Shown here one piece after another: positions 26,294 through 34,963 of a stretch of DNA of 64,000 nt (positions are counted from its first letter, which is position 1; each line of letters opens with the position of its first letter). The position numbers and the translations under genes are program-made. The notes below the pieces were generated by a model. That model was not told the DNA's origin. It saw nothing but the letters and a program-made list of their open reading frames with translations, and made no database searches. Origin of the DNA: Rhodanobacter sp. AS-Z3. GTDB taxonomy: Bacteria > Pseudomonadota > Gammaproteobacteria > Xanthomonadales > Rhodanobacteraceae. The stretch is taken from contig NZ_CP119392.1 in assembly GCF_029224025.1 (NCBI RefSeq), positions 581,001 through 645,000 on the forward strand. The letters run 5' to 3'.

Positions 26294-27292
26294 ATGGCCG
26301 GCAAACGCACCGAACAGTTGCAGCGGCTGCTGGCTCCGGCCGCGCCCGAGGCGCTGGCCACGTGGATACAGCGCTATCTGGAAACCCTGCAGACCCAGCA
26401 CCGCAGCGTGGCCGACCAGCGCACCCGGCGCAGCCGTCTGGCGCACTTCCATGCGTGGTGCCTGGATCAGGAGCTGACGACGCCGGCCCAGGTCACGCAC
26501 ATGACGATGGAGCGCTTCCAGCGGCACCTGTTCCTGTACCGCAAGGCCAACGGCGCACCGATCGCGATCAACGGGCAGCGCGTGGCGCTGTTTACCATCG
26601 AGATGTTCTTCCGCTGGCTGGTCCGTCATCAAGTGGTGACGTCCAACCCGGTGGCCGACCTGGAACTGCCCAAACGCACCGACGACCTGCGCGAACCGTT
26701 GACGCTGGCCGAGGTGGCCACGGTGCTGGCCTTGCCGAATCTGGCCACGCCGGAAGGGCTGCGTGATCGGGTGGTGCTGGAGGTGCTGTATGCCACCGGC
26801 CTGCGCCGTGCCGAGGTGACCCATCTGGCGGTGAGTGACCTGGATCGTGAGCGTGGCACGCTGCACGTGCGTCTGGGCAAGGGCCGTAAGGATCGCTTCG
26901 TGCCGGTAGGCGAGCGGGCGCTGGCGTGGATCGCCAAGTACGAACGCGAGGCCCGTCCGGTGTTGCTGGCCGAGCCGGGCGAACGCCGGTTGTTCCTGAA
27001 TCAGTACGGCCAGCCGCTATCGCCCGATGGCCTGAGCTGGCGTGTGCGCGATTACTTCCGCCAGGCCGGCATCGAGAAGCGCGGTGCCTGTCATCTGTTC
27101 CGGCACACGATGGCCACCGCGATGCTGGACAACGGCGCCGACATCCGCCACATCCAGGAAATCCTCGGGCACGGGCAGATCACCAGCACCCAGCGCTATA
27201 CGCACGTGTCGATCGCCCGGCTCAAAGCGGTGCATACCGCCACCCATCCGGCGGCCCGACTGCACCGCGACCTGGACGACCCGCAAGACTGA
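26294..27292 (+). CDS. Tyrosine recombinase (copy 2)
   Basis: 332 aa, identical to 18973-19971, with all catalytic residues. It remains intact downstream of the frameshifted primase, although translational coupling to that gene is lost. Confidence 0.92.
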   Translation: MAGKRTEQLQRLLAPAAPEALATWIQRYLETLQTQHRSVADQRTRRSRLAHFHAWCLDQELTTPAQVTHMTMERFQRHLFLYRKANGAPIAINGQRVALFTIEMFFRWLVRHQVVTSNPVADLELPKRTDDLREPLTLAEVATVLALPNLATPEGLRDRVVLEVLYATGLRRAEVTHLAVSDLDRERGTLHVRLGKGRKDRFVPVGERALAWIAKYEREARPVLLAEPGERRLFLNQYGQPLSPDGLSWRVRDYFRQAGIEKRGACHLFRHTMATAMLDNGADIRHIQEILGHGQITSTQRYTHVSIARLKAVHTATHPAARLHRDLDDPQD

Positions 27293-27422
27293 TCCCAAGG
27301 AACCGCAGACAGCGCGGCCGCATCGCGCTAAGGTGCTTCCGTGCGCGCAGGTGCGCGAGGCCAAAGGGGTATCCATAGGAAAACGGCGACGGTAGGGCGA
27401 GGGCACGTCGGGTCAGAGTGTT

Positions 27423-27442
27423 GCGCGCTATTACGATCCCGC
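27423..27442 (+). other. att core, junction of copies 2 and 3
   Basis: Same 20-mer with the same hybrid flanks as at 20102. Confidence 0.88.
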
Positions 27443-28103
27443 CACCGGGCGCTTCCTCAGCGTTGATCCGGTGACGCCGACTGCTGGCGCTCTGTTTGGC
27501 TTCAATCGGTACGACTACGCCAACAACAACCCGATCAATCACACGGATCCGGATGGTCGTAGTACTTGTGCGAATGCGAGTTGCACATTGTCAAGAATAG
27601 ACAGCGTTGTGCCGAGAGCAAATTCTCAGCCTCCTCCGGTCAATGGATCACAAGGAATCAGCTCTTCATCTGCAGTTGGGCGAAATGTATCTGCCGGATA
27701 TGCCGTCAACATAACTTTTCAAAACGACAATCCGCATGGCGCTAGTCCGGATCAGCCAATTTCCACCGCAACTGCAAATACAGTTGAGAGCACAATTACA
27801 GCGTCCGGTGTGCAATCTGTGAACATTAATAGTTCAACTGGCGGTGCGCATGCAGTCCACAGCTTGCATGCGCAGGGTCGTGCAGTGGACATAGACCGAG
27901 TGGATGGGCAGCGGGTAGGTCGCGGAAACGCTGGTGCGGCCGATCTTCAACGCGCTGCGCATCAAAATGGCGACGTCAGAGAGAACTTTGGGCCGACAAT
28001 GATGGAAAGGAGAAATGTTACTGATGGGAGTACTACTCATGTCGCCAATCAAGCCCTCACGAACGAGCATCGAACACATATTCATGTTGGGGGAGAAGAC
28101 TAA
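27423..28103 (+). pseudogene. Orphan RHS tip without a start (copy 3)
   Basis: Same arrangement as 20102-20782: in-frame TAG upstream, no start before the ARYYDP motif. Confidence 0.75.
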
Positions 28104-28104
28104 T

Positions 28105-28563
28105 ATGCGCAAATTAGTGTTCGTTCTGGTCGCGATATTTGTCTCCCCGAGTGCTTTTCCGGCTGACCTTCAACTTCGATTATCAAATAGCTCGCGTTTA
28201 GAGGTGGTGGGGTCCTTTACGTCGCGGGAACTTTGGAACGTAACCGCGCCGTCATCTGTTACGAACGGGAATGCTATCGTGGATTCTCGAGTATTTGACG
28301 CCGAAGCTAGGCCTTCAGACGGCAAATGGCGTGGCTGTGCGATCGTAATGGTAGGAACAGGTGACCTTGGCGTGCGGCCTGTTGCATTTCGGGTATGGAC
28401 AACAGACCGTTGTGAGCTGTCTGTGACCTCTGTGAAAACAAGTCCGCGCACTGGCTCAGAATTCAGAATGAAACTAAACGAGCGCGAAACTGCAGAGATT
28501 TTCGTTAATGCCAGTCTTGATGTCAGCGTTAACGGGAAGGTGATAGGTCGCATCAGCGAATAA
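28105..28563 (+). CDS. Candidate immunity protein (copy 3)
   Basis: Identical to 13462-13920. Confidence 0.68.
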   Translation: MRKLVFVLVAIFVSPSAFPADLQLRLSNSSRLEVVGSFTSRELWNVTAPSSVTNGNAIVDSRVFDAEARPSDGKWRGCAIVMVGTGDLGVRPVAFRVWTTDRCELSVTSVKTSPRTGSEFRMKLNERETAEIFVNASLDVSVNGKVIGRISE

Positions 28564-28790
28564 TACGTAGGCACAAAGGTAGGGCACAAAGGGAACGGAG
28601 GGCGAGCCAAAGGGGTCAGAGACATTATCCGACGAGTAGTGGTGAAGCTTGGTTCGGGCTGTGAGAATGAAGCCCAAGTGCGCACCGAATACCGTCCCGA
28701 CACGGTAAAATGGAACTCGCTATCACGCGGCTCGTTTTTCCCTAGCCGCTGGGAAATAGCGCACCCCTCACCGTGGAAATAGGCCCTGCC

Positions 28791-28928
28791 ATGACCGACG
28801 CTGAACATGCCGACCTGCTGCGTCGAGCCGCCCTGGAAAACGCCATCGCGAAGCTCGGGGTCAGGTCTAGCATCGTTGCATTGGACAGGGACGATCCGAG
28901 ACGTGGAAAGTTAAATCACTTCCTGTGA
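28791..28928 (+). CDS. Possible 45-aa protein (copy 3)
   Basis: Same sequence as 14148-14285; weak support. Confidence 0.28.
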   Translation: MTDAEHADLLRRAALENAIAKLGVRSSIVALDRDDPRRGKLNHFL

Positions 28929-29173
28929 TCGTCGCGCCAGACACGCCCCGCCGCGAGCGCTTCCTCGCACGAAGCGAAGGTCTCACTGGGTCCGCTGGTG
29001 ATATTGCCATCCTGCGTCCACAGCTCCCAGCGACCGTCACGCCGCCAGCTCGGCACGGCGGCGTAACCCTGAGCTTCCAGCGCCGGCACGATGGCATCGA
29101 CCTCGGGCCGCAGCGTGAGCTGTCCGTTCCATATCAGCGGCGTGCCGCAGCGTCCCGCGCGATGGCTGGTCAT
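28916..29173 (-). CDS. Hypothetical 85-aa protein (copy 3)
   Basis: Identical to 14273-14530. Confidence 0.58.
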   Translation of the reverse strand: MTSHRAGRCGTPLIWNGQLTLRPEVDAIVPALEAQGYAAVPSWRRDGRWELWTQDGNITSGPSETFASCEEALAAGRVWRDDHRK

Positions 29174-29279
29174 GGCGTTCTCTCCTGATCGTAAGTCCCG
29201 CCCATCCTGACAGCATGCAACGGATGCCGGCGATGGTTGATGCCGTGCTGCTCTTGCGCCATGGCCCGCGATGACAAAA

Positions 29280-29374
29280 GCCGCAGAACCGCCGCAGAGC
29301 ATCGGCACGAAGATCCACAAAGCAGCCGCAGAACAGCCGCAAAGCATCGGCACGCGCCGCAGAGCAGCCGCAGA
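29280..29374 (+). repeat. Paired GCCGCAGA octamers (copy 3)
   Basis: Same layout as 14637-14731. Confidence 0.53.
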
Positions 29375-29496
29375 ACCACGATTCCACCACAACCGGCATC
29401 GTCCGAGAACGTGCCGTGAAATAATCGGGCATCTGCGGCTCCGGAATTGTCGTTGAATCGTGGCGAGTCGTGCGCGAAGTGCGGGCAAGATAGGTG

Positions 29497-29510
29497 ATGT
29501 AGGCCTACAT
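29497..29510. promoter_or_regulatory. Palindrome ATGTAGGCCTACAT (copy 3)
   Basis: Third copy of the 14-bp perfect palindrome. Confidence 0.43.
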
Positions 29511-29612
29511 TTGAAAATGTTGGCCACCATCACGTGCCTTATTCGCGCCGGTGGCGCTCAACGGAATCTTGTCCTGCGGAGCGGGCCGGCTGCCGCCGAC
29601 AGGGGCGGATGA

Positions 29613-29933
29613 TCAGCCGGGATCGTCGACCGGGCGGTGATAGATATCGAGCATGTCTTTTATCACCGCGGAGGCGTCGTCCGGTACGGGGTTGGCGAGC
29701 ACCTCGGCGAAGGCGCGGGCGGTCACGCTCATGTGATACCAGCGCTTGCGAAAGACCGTCGGCCCGAGGCTTTTGCGCGCCTTCGCGGCGCACAGCGTGA
29801 GCACCAGGAAGGCGAGCGTGTGCTCGGGAACGTCAGGCACTTGCTCACGCAGTTGCCGGAAGAGGTCGCCGGTGGCGCCGAGCGCATGGGTTAGCGCATC
29901 GGTACCTTGGTAGGGATCGTGCGGATCAGGCAT
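29613..29933 (-). CDS. Hypothetical 106-aa protein (copy 3)
   Basis: Identical to 14970-15290. Confidence 0.58.
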   Translation of the reverse strand: MPDPHDPYQGTDALTHALGATGDLFRQLREQVPDVPEHTLAFLVLTLCAAKARKSLGPTVFRKRWYHMSVTARAFAEVLANPVPDDASAVIKDMLDIYHRPVDDPG

Positions 29934-29955
29934 GGGGATCGTCCTGTGCAAAAGG

Positions 29956-29975
29956 ACCGGGCGAGAACGCCCGGT
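29956..29975 (-). terminator. Hairpin ACCGGGCG/CGCCCGGT (copy 3)
   Basis: Same hairpin as 15313-15332. Confidence 0.48.
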
Positions 29976-30087
29976 GTGTAATGTCTTTTAGAAAAACAAA
30001 AACCCACCGCTCAGGCTGCCGTGGGCATCCTGTGCGATGGGTCGGTGCGATCGTCGGCAACGCGCCGGATCGTTATCGTTTTAGCCG

Positions 30088-30462
30088 CTACGAATGCATG
30101 GCGGCGAGTTGCTTGGTGCGGTTCTTGACGATCAGGCCATCGAGCACCGCCTGCACCACGTGCAGCTCGTCCGCCGGCAGGTTGGAGACGGCTTCAAACA
30201 AGAGCGCCAGACGTGCGTTATGCGGGCCACGTTCGTTGGGATCGAAAACCAGCTCATCGAGCGACACGTGCAACGCCAGCGCGATCTTCTTCAAACCATC
30301 GAGCGACGGCTGGGCGTTACCGGCTTCGTACCGGCGCACCTGATTGACGTGCAGCCCGGCCAGATCGGCAAGGTCGTTCTGGGTCAGGTTCTGGAACTTG
30401 CGCAGGCGCACCAGGTTGGCGGCAATGCTCATGCAGAAATGTCGTAAGGGGATGGTGTGCAT
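30088..30462 (-). CDS. XRE-family repressor (copy 3)
   Basis: Identical to 15445-15819; alternative start at 30432. Confidence 0.83.
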   Translation of the reverse strand: MHTIPLRHFCMSIAANLVRLRKFQNLTQNDLADLAGLHVNQVRRYEAGNAQPSLDGLKKIALALHVSLDELVFDPNERGPHNARLALLFEAVSNLPADELHVVQAVLDGLIVKNRTKQLAAMHS

Positions 30463-30483
30463 GAGGCTAACCCTGGGTTCTGA

Positions 30484-30502
30484 GTAGGTTTGACAAACCT
30501 AC
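30484..30502. promoter_or_regulatory. Operator palindrome (copy 3)
   Basis: GTAGGTTTGACAAACCTAC, as in copy 1. Confidence 0.68.
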
Positions 30503-30565
30503 CCTAGTGGGTATCACAATACAACCCTGAAAGGGTATTGACACCCATCCCAACAAGGTAGGTTT

Positions 30566-33500
30566 ATGGCACGCATCCCCGAGAGCGAGATCGAGCGGCT
30601 AAAAGCGACGGTGGCGGTGCAGCGGCTGGTGGAGGCGCGCGGTATCGAGCTGGTGCGGCAAGGGGCAGACTGGCTCGGCCGCTGCCCGTTCCACGCTGAC
30701 AAGACGCCGTCGCTGGTGGTGTCGCCCGCGAAGAACCTGTGGCACTGCCTGGGCGCATGCCAGATCGGTGGCGGTCCGATCGACTGGGTGATGAAGGCCG
30801 AGGGCGTGAGCTTCCGCCATGCGGTGGAACTGCTGCGCGAAGGGATGCCGGCGGTGTCGGCGAGCGATCGCGTCGTGCGTGTCTCGACGGTGCCGAAGCT
30901 GCCCGCTCCGGTGTCACCGGATGCAGATGATCGCGAGCTGCTGCGTCAGGTGATCGACTACTACCACGACACCTTGCAGCACAGCCCCGAAGCGCTCGCG
31001 TATCTGCAGTCACGCGGCCTGAATCACCCCGAGCTGATCGAGCGCTTCCGCTTGGGCTTTGCCAATCGCACGCTGGGCCTGCGCCTGCCGGAAAAGAACC
31101 GCAAGGCCGGTGCAGAAATCCGCACGCGCCTGCAGGCGCTGGGTCTGGTGCGCGACTCCGGCCACGAACACTTCAACGGCTCGCTGGTCATCCCGATCCT
31201 GGACGACCACGGCGACGTGACGGAAATTTACGGCCGCAAGATCACCACGCACCTGCGTCCCGGCACGCCGCTGCACCTGTACCTGCCCGGTCCGCATGCG
31301 GGCGTGTGGAACCGCGAAGGCTTGGCCGGTGCTGCGGAAGTGATCGTGTGCGAGGCGCTGATCGACGCGATGACCTTCTGGTGTGCGGGCTATCGGAACG
31401 TCACCGCCGCCTACGGCGTGGAAGGCTTCACCGCCGATCATTTAGCGGCCCTGCAGCAGACCGGCACCGAGCGCGTGCTGATCGCCTATGACCGCGATGC
31501 CGCTGGTGACGCCGCCGCTGCAAAGCTGGCCAAGCAGCTGATGGCGATCGGCATCGCGTGTTACCGCATCCAGTTTCCCAAAGGCATGGATGCCAATGCG
31601 TACGCCCAGCACGTGCAACCGGCCACGAAATCGCTTGGCCTGGTGATCCGTCAGGCGGTGTGGCTGGGCGAGGGTCTGGCACCGAGCCGATCGCGTGAGC
31701 CGGCGATGATCGCGGCCGATCCGTCGCCGATCGTGCCGGTACCGATCGCGCCGGCATCGGTCACTCCCTTTTTAGCCGCTGCCGTTGACGTGCTGCCCGT
31801 GCCGCCCGAAGCCTCCCCGCCCGACGTGCCGCCGGCCGGGGTGCCGACCCCGGCGCCACCGGCGTGTCCGCCGGCGGTCACCGAGATCAGCGAGACGGAA
31901 GTCGTGATGACCTTCGCCGCACGTCGTTATCGGGTGCGCGGTCTGGCCCGCAACCTCAGCCCGGACACCTTGAAGGTGAATCTGATGGTGACGCAGGGCG
32001 AGACGTTTTACGTGGACACGCTGGACCTCTACAACGCCCGCGTCCGCACCGGCTACGCTGCACAGGCAGCGCTCGCGCTGGACGTGAGCGACGGCGTGAT
32101 GCACGCCGATATGGGCCGGGTGTTGCGCGAGCTCGAAGCGGTGCAGGATGCAGCGATCCGTCAGGCGCTGGAACCGGACGTGCCGGCGTCGGTGGCCCTG
32201 AGCGAGGACGATCACACCGCCGCACTCGCGCTGCTGACCGCCCCGGACGTGCTGGAACAGATCCTCGCGGACTTCGCCGCCTGCGGTGTGGTGGGCGAAC
32301 GCACCAATCTGCTGATCGGTTATCTGGCGGCGGTCTCGCGCAAGCTGCGCGCACCGTTGGCGGTGGTGGTGCAAAGCACCTCGGCGGCCGGCAAGTCGGC
32401 GCTGATGGAAGCGGTGCTGGCCTTCGTGCCGGAGGAAGAGCGCCTGCGTTACTCGGCGATGACCGGGCAGAGCCTGTATTACCTGGGCCAGACCCAGCTC
32501 AAGCACAAGATCCTGGCCATCGCCGAGGAAGAAGGCGTGCGCCGGGCCGCGTATGCCTTGAAGCTGCTGCAGTCCGAAGGCGAGCTGACGATCGCCAGCA
32601 CCGGCAAAGATCCGACCACCGGCAATCTGATCACGCAGGAGTACCGGGTCGAAGGCCCGGTGATGATCTTCCTGACCACCACCGCGATCGAGATCGACGA
32701 GGAACTGTTGAACCGTTGCCTCGTGCTGACGGTGGACGAGGGGCGCGAGCAGACGCAGGCGATCCATCGCCGCCAGCGCACCCGGCGCACGCTCGATGGG
32801 CTGCTGGCCAGCGAAGAGCGCGAGCACTGCTGCACCCGGCAGCAGAACGCACAGCGCCTGTTGCGTCCGCTGGCCGTGGTCAATCCCTACGCTGACCAGC
32901 TGACCTTCATGGACGACCGCACGCGCACCCGCCGCGATCACGAAAAGTACCTCACCCTGATCGACACGATCGCGCTGCTGCATCAGTACCAGCGCCCGAT
33001 CCTCACCACCACGCACCGCGGCACCACGATCGAGTACATCGAGGTGACGCGCGAGGACATCGCGCAGGCCAATGCACTGGCGCACGACCTGCTCGGTCGC
33101 AGTCTCGATGAACTGCCGCCGCAGACGCGCCGCCTGCTGCAGGCGTTGTGCGCGATAGTGGAAAACCGCCGGCAGGCCGAGGCGATCCCGCGCAGTGAGC
33201 TGCGCTTCAGCCGGCGCGACGTGCGCGAGGCCACCGCGTGGGGCGACACGCAGCTGCGCGTGCACCTGGAACGACTGGTGACGCTGGAATACCTGCTCGT
33301 GCACCGTGGCCAGCGCGGCCAGAGTTTTGTTTACGAGCTGCGTTATGACGGCGACGGCACGGCAGCGGCACACCTGTCCGGCCTGATCGACGTGGCTACG
33401 ATGACGACCTCGCGGGGGTCTGATAGTGAGAACGCGGGGCCATCGCGGCCGGGTCGCGGCATCAACGCGGCCCCTCCGCGTGCGCCTGAAACCCCCGCCA

Positions 33501-33613
33501 ACCCGCAGCGGTCCACGCCTGCCGCGCTTCCGCCCACGGCGCCGCGTCCCACGCACGTCATCGGCCCCCACGGTGGAGCGGTGTCGTACCCGTCCGCTGC
33601 ACGCCACGCCTGA
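30566..33613 (+). CDS. Primase/ATPase replication protein (copy 3)
   Basis: 1015 aa, intact. It matches copy 1 except residue 62, Leu (CTG) in place of Ser: the finger reads WHCLGAC, nearer to the hydrophobic residue of DnaG (YHCFGC). Copies 1 and 3 could supply the function lost in copy 2. Confidence 0.85.
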   Translation: MARIPESEIERLKATVAVQRLVEARGIELVRQGADWLGRCPFHADKTPSLVVSPAKNLWHCLGACQIGGGPIDWVMKAEGVSFRHAVELLREGMPAVSASDRVVRVSTVPKLPAPVSPDADDRELLRQVIDYYHDTLQHSPEALAYLQSRGLNHPELIERFRLGFANRTLGLRLPEKNRKAGAEIRTRLQALGLVRDSGHEHFNGSLVIPILDDHGDVTEIYGRKITTHLRPGTPLHLYLPGPHAGVWNREGLAGAAEVIVCEALIDAMTFWCAGYRNVTAAYGVEGFTADHLAALQQTGTERVLIAYDRDAAGDAAAAKLAKQLMAIGIACYRIQFPKGMDANAYAQHVQPATKSLGLVIRQAVWLGEGLAPSRSREPAMIAADPSPIVPVPIAPASVTPFLAAAVDVLPVPPEASPPDVPPAGVPTPAPPACPPAVTEISETEVVMTFAARRYRVRGLARNLSPDTLKVNLMVTQGETFYVDTLDLYNARVRTGYAAQAALALDVSDGVMHADMGRVLRELEAVQDAAIRQALEPDVPASVALSEDDHTAALALLTAPDVLEQILADFAACGVVGERTNLLIGYLAAVSRKLRAPLAVVVQSTSAAGKSALMEAVLAFVPEEERLRYSAMTGQSLYYLGQTQLKHKILAIAEEEGVRRAAYALKLLQSEGELTIASTGKDPTTGNLITQEYRVEGPVMIFLTTTAIEIDEELLNRCLVLTVDEGREQTQAIHRRQRTRRTLDGLLASEEREHCCTRQQNAQRLLRPLAVVNPYADQLTFMDDRTRTRRDHEKYLTLIDTIALLHQYQRPILTTTHRGTTIEYIEVTREDIAQANALAHDLLGRSLDELPPQTRRLLQALCAIVENRRQAEAIPRSELRFSRRDVREATAWGDTQLRVHLERLVTLEYLLVHRGQRGQSFVYELRYDGDGTAAAHLSGLIDVATMTTSRGSDSENAGPSRPGRGINAAPPRAPETPANPQRSTPAALPPTAPRPTHVIGPHGGAVSYPSAARHA

Positions 33614-33615
33614 GC

Positions 33616-34614
33616 ATGGCCGGCAAACGCACCGAACAGTTGCAGCGGCTGCTGGCTCCGGCCGCGCCCGAGGCGCTGGCCACGTGGATACAGCGCTATC
33701 TGGAAACCCTGCAGACCCAGCACCGCAGCGTGGCCGACCAGCGCACCCGGCGCAGCCGTCTGGCGCACTTCCATGCGTGGTGCCTGGATCAGGAGCTGAC
33801 GACGCCGGCCCAGGTCACGCACATGACGATGGAGCGCTTCCAGCGGCACCTGTTCCTGTACCGCAAGGCCAACGGCGCACCGATCGCGATCAACGGGCAG
33901 CGCGTGGCGCTGTTTACCATCGAGATGTTCTTCCGCTGGCTGGTCCGTCATCAAGTGGTGACGTCCAACCCGGTGGCCGACCTGGAACTGCCCAAACGCA
34001 CCGACGACCTGCGCGAACCGTTGACGCTGGCCGAGGTGGCCACGGTGCTGGCCTTGCCGAATCTGGCCACGCCGGAAGGGCTGCGTGATCGGGTGGTGCT
34101 GGAGGTGCTGTATGCCACCGGCCTGCGCCGTGCCGAGGTGACCCATCTGGCGGTGAGTGACCTGGATCGTGAGCGTGGCACGCTGCACGTGCGTCTGGGC
34201 AAGGGCCGTAAGGATCGCTTCGTGCCGGTAGGCGAGCGGGCGCTGGCGTGGATCGCCAAGTACGAACGCGAGGCCCGTCCGGTGTTGCTGGCCGAGCCGG
34301 GCGAACGCCGGTTGTTCCTGAATCAGTACGGCCAGCCGCTATCGCCCGATGGCCTGAGCTGGCGTGTGCGCGATTACTTCCGCCAGGCCGGCATCGAGAA
34401 GCGCGGTGCCTGTCATCTGTTCCGGCACACGATGGCCACCGCGATGCTGGACAACGGCGCCGACATCCGCCACATCCAGGAAATCCTCGGGCACGGGCAG
34501 ATCACCAGCACCCAGCGCTATACGCACGTGTCGATCGCCCGGCTCAAAGCGGTGCATACCGCCACCCATCCGGCGGCCCGACTGCACCGCGACCTGGACG
34601 ACCCGCAAGACTGA
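33616..34614 (+). CDS. Tyrosine recombinase (copy 3)
   Basis: Identical to the other two recombinases. It lies 131 bases from attR at the outer edge of the array. Confidence 0.92.
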   Translation: MAGKRTEQLQRLLAPAAPEALATWIQRYLETLQTQHRSVADQRTRRSRLAHFHAWCLDQELTTPAQVTHMTMERFQRHLFLYRKANGAPIAINGQRVALFTIEMFFRWLVRHQVVTSNPVADLELPKRTDDLREPLTLAEVATVLALPNLATPEGLRDRVVLEVLYATGLRRAEVTHLAVSDLDRERGTLHVRLGKGRKDRFVPVGERALAWIAKYEREARPVLLAEPGERRLFLNQYGQPLSPDGLSWRVRDYFRQAGIEKRGACHLFRHTMATAMLDNGADIRHIQEILGHGQITSTQRYTHVSIARLKAVHTATHPAARLHRDLDDPQD

Positions 34615-34744
34615 TCCCAAGGAACCGCAGACAGCGCGGCCGCATCGCGCTAAGGTGCTTCCGTGCGCGCAGGTGCGCGAGGCCAAAGGGGTATCCATAG
34701 GAAAACGGCGACGGTAGGGCGAGGGCACGTCGGGTCAGAGTGTT

Positions 34745-34764
34745 GCGCGCTATTACGATCCCGC
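34745..34764 (+). other. attR core, right end of the array
   Basis: GCGCGCTATTACGATCCCGC preceded by element sequence (gtcagagtgtt) but followed by tgtggggagg, which is not element sequence. The match to the element stops exactly after the 20-mer, which defines the core length. Confidence 0.88.
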
Positions 34765-34963
34765 TGTGGGGAGGTTCCTCAGCGTGGACCCGGTTGGGCC
34801 GACGCCAGATAATGTCTTCAGCTTCAATCGTTACGCATATGCGAACAACAATCCCATTGCTAACATTGACCCGGACGGGCGACAAAGCACGATGGATGCC
34901 GGATGGTGGACGGGCCAAGCCATTATGGCTCAGCAAAGTCCTAAGGATGCTCTGATCAATTAA
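34745..34963 (+). pseudogene. Displaced original RHS tip, truncated by IS5
   Basis: Reads ARYYDPAVGRFLSVDPVG, then FNRYAYANNNPIANIDPDGR, the same end-of-core blocks as the element's tip but diverged, followed by only about 26 residues (QSTMDAGWWTGQAIMAQQSP..). Joined to codon 87 of the core gene (..GFVYMQ) it completes the resident RHS protein in frame, so it is the pre-insertion 3' end. The stop at 34961-34963 lies inside the IS5 terminal repeat, so the original toxin domain has been lost. It has no start of its own. Confidence 0.85.

Larger units (their letters stand above)
20102..27422 (+). mobile_element. RHS-tip integrative element, copy 2 (7,321 bp)
   Basis: Head-to-tail repeat of copy 1. 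The only differences seen are one G missing from the GGGG run near 24518-24521 (hence 7,321 bp) and primase codon 62 (TCG). Confidence 0.88.
27423..34744 (+). mobile_element. RHS-tip integrative element, copy 3 (7,322 bp)
   Basis: Full-length third unit. The only visible difference from copy 1 is primase codon 62 (CTG). Confidence 0.88.

Noticed and set aside
12780..34744. Array considered as a composite transposon or IS-driven amplification
   Set aside because: No IS at the unit borders; boundaries coincide with a 20-bp core next to a tyrosine recombinase, and the sequence past the last core differs.
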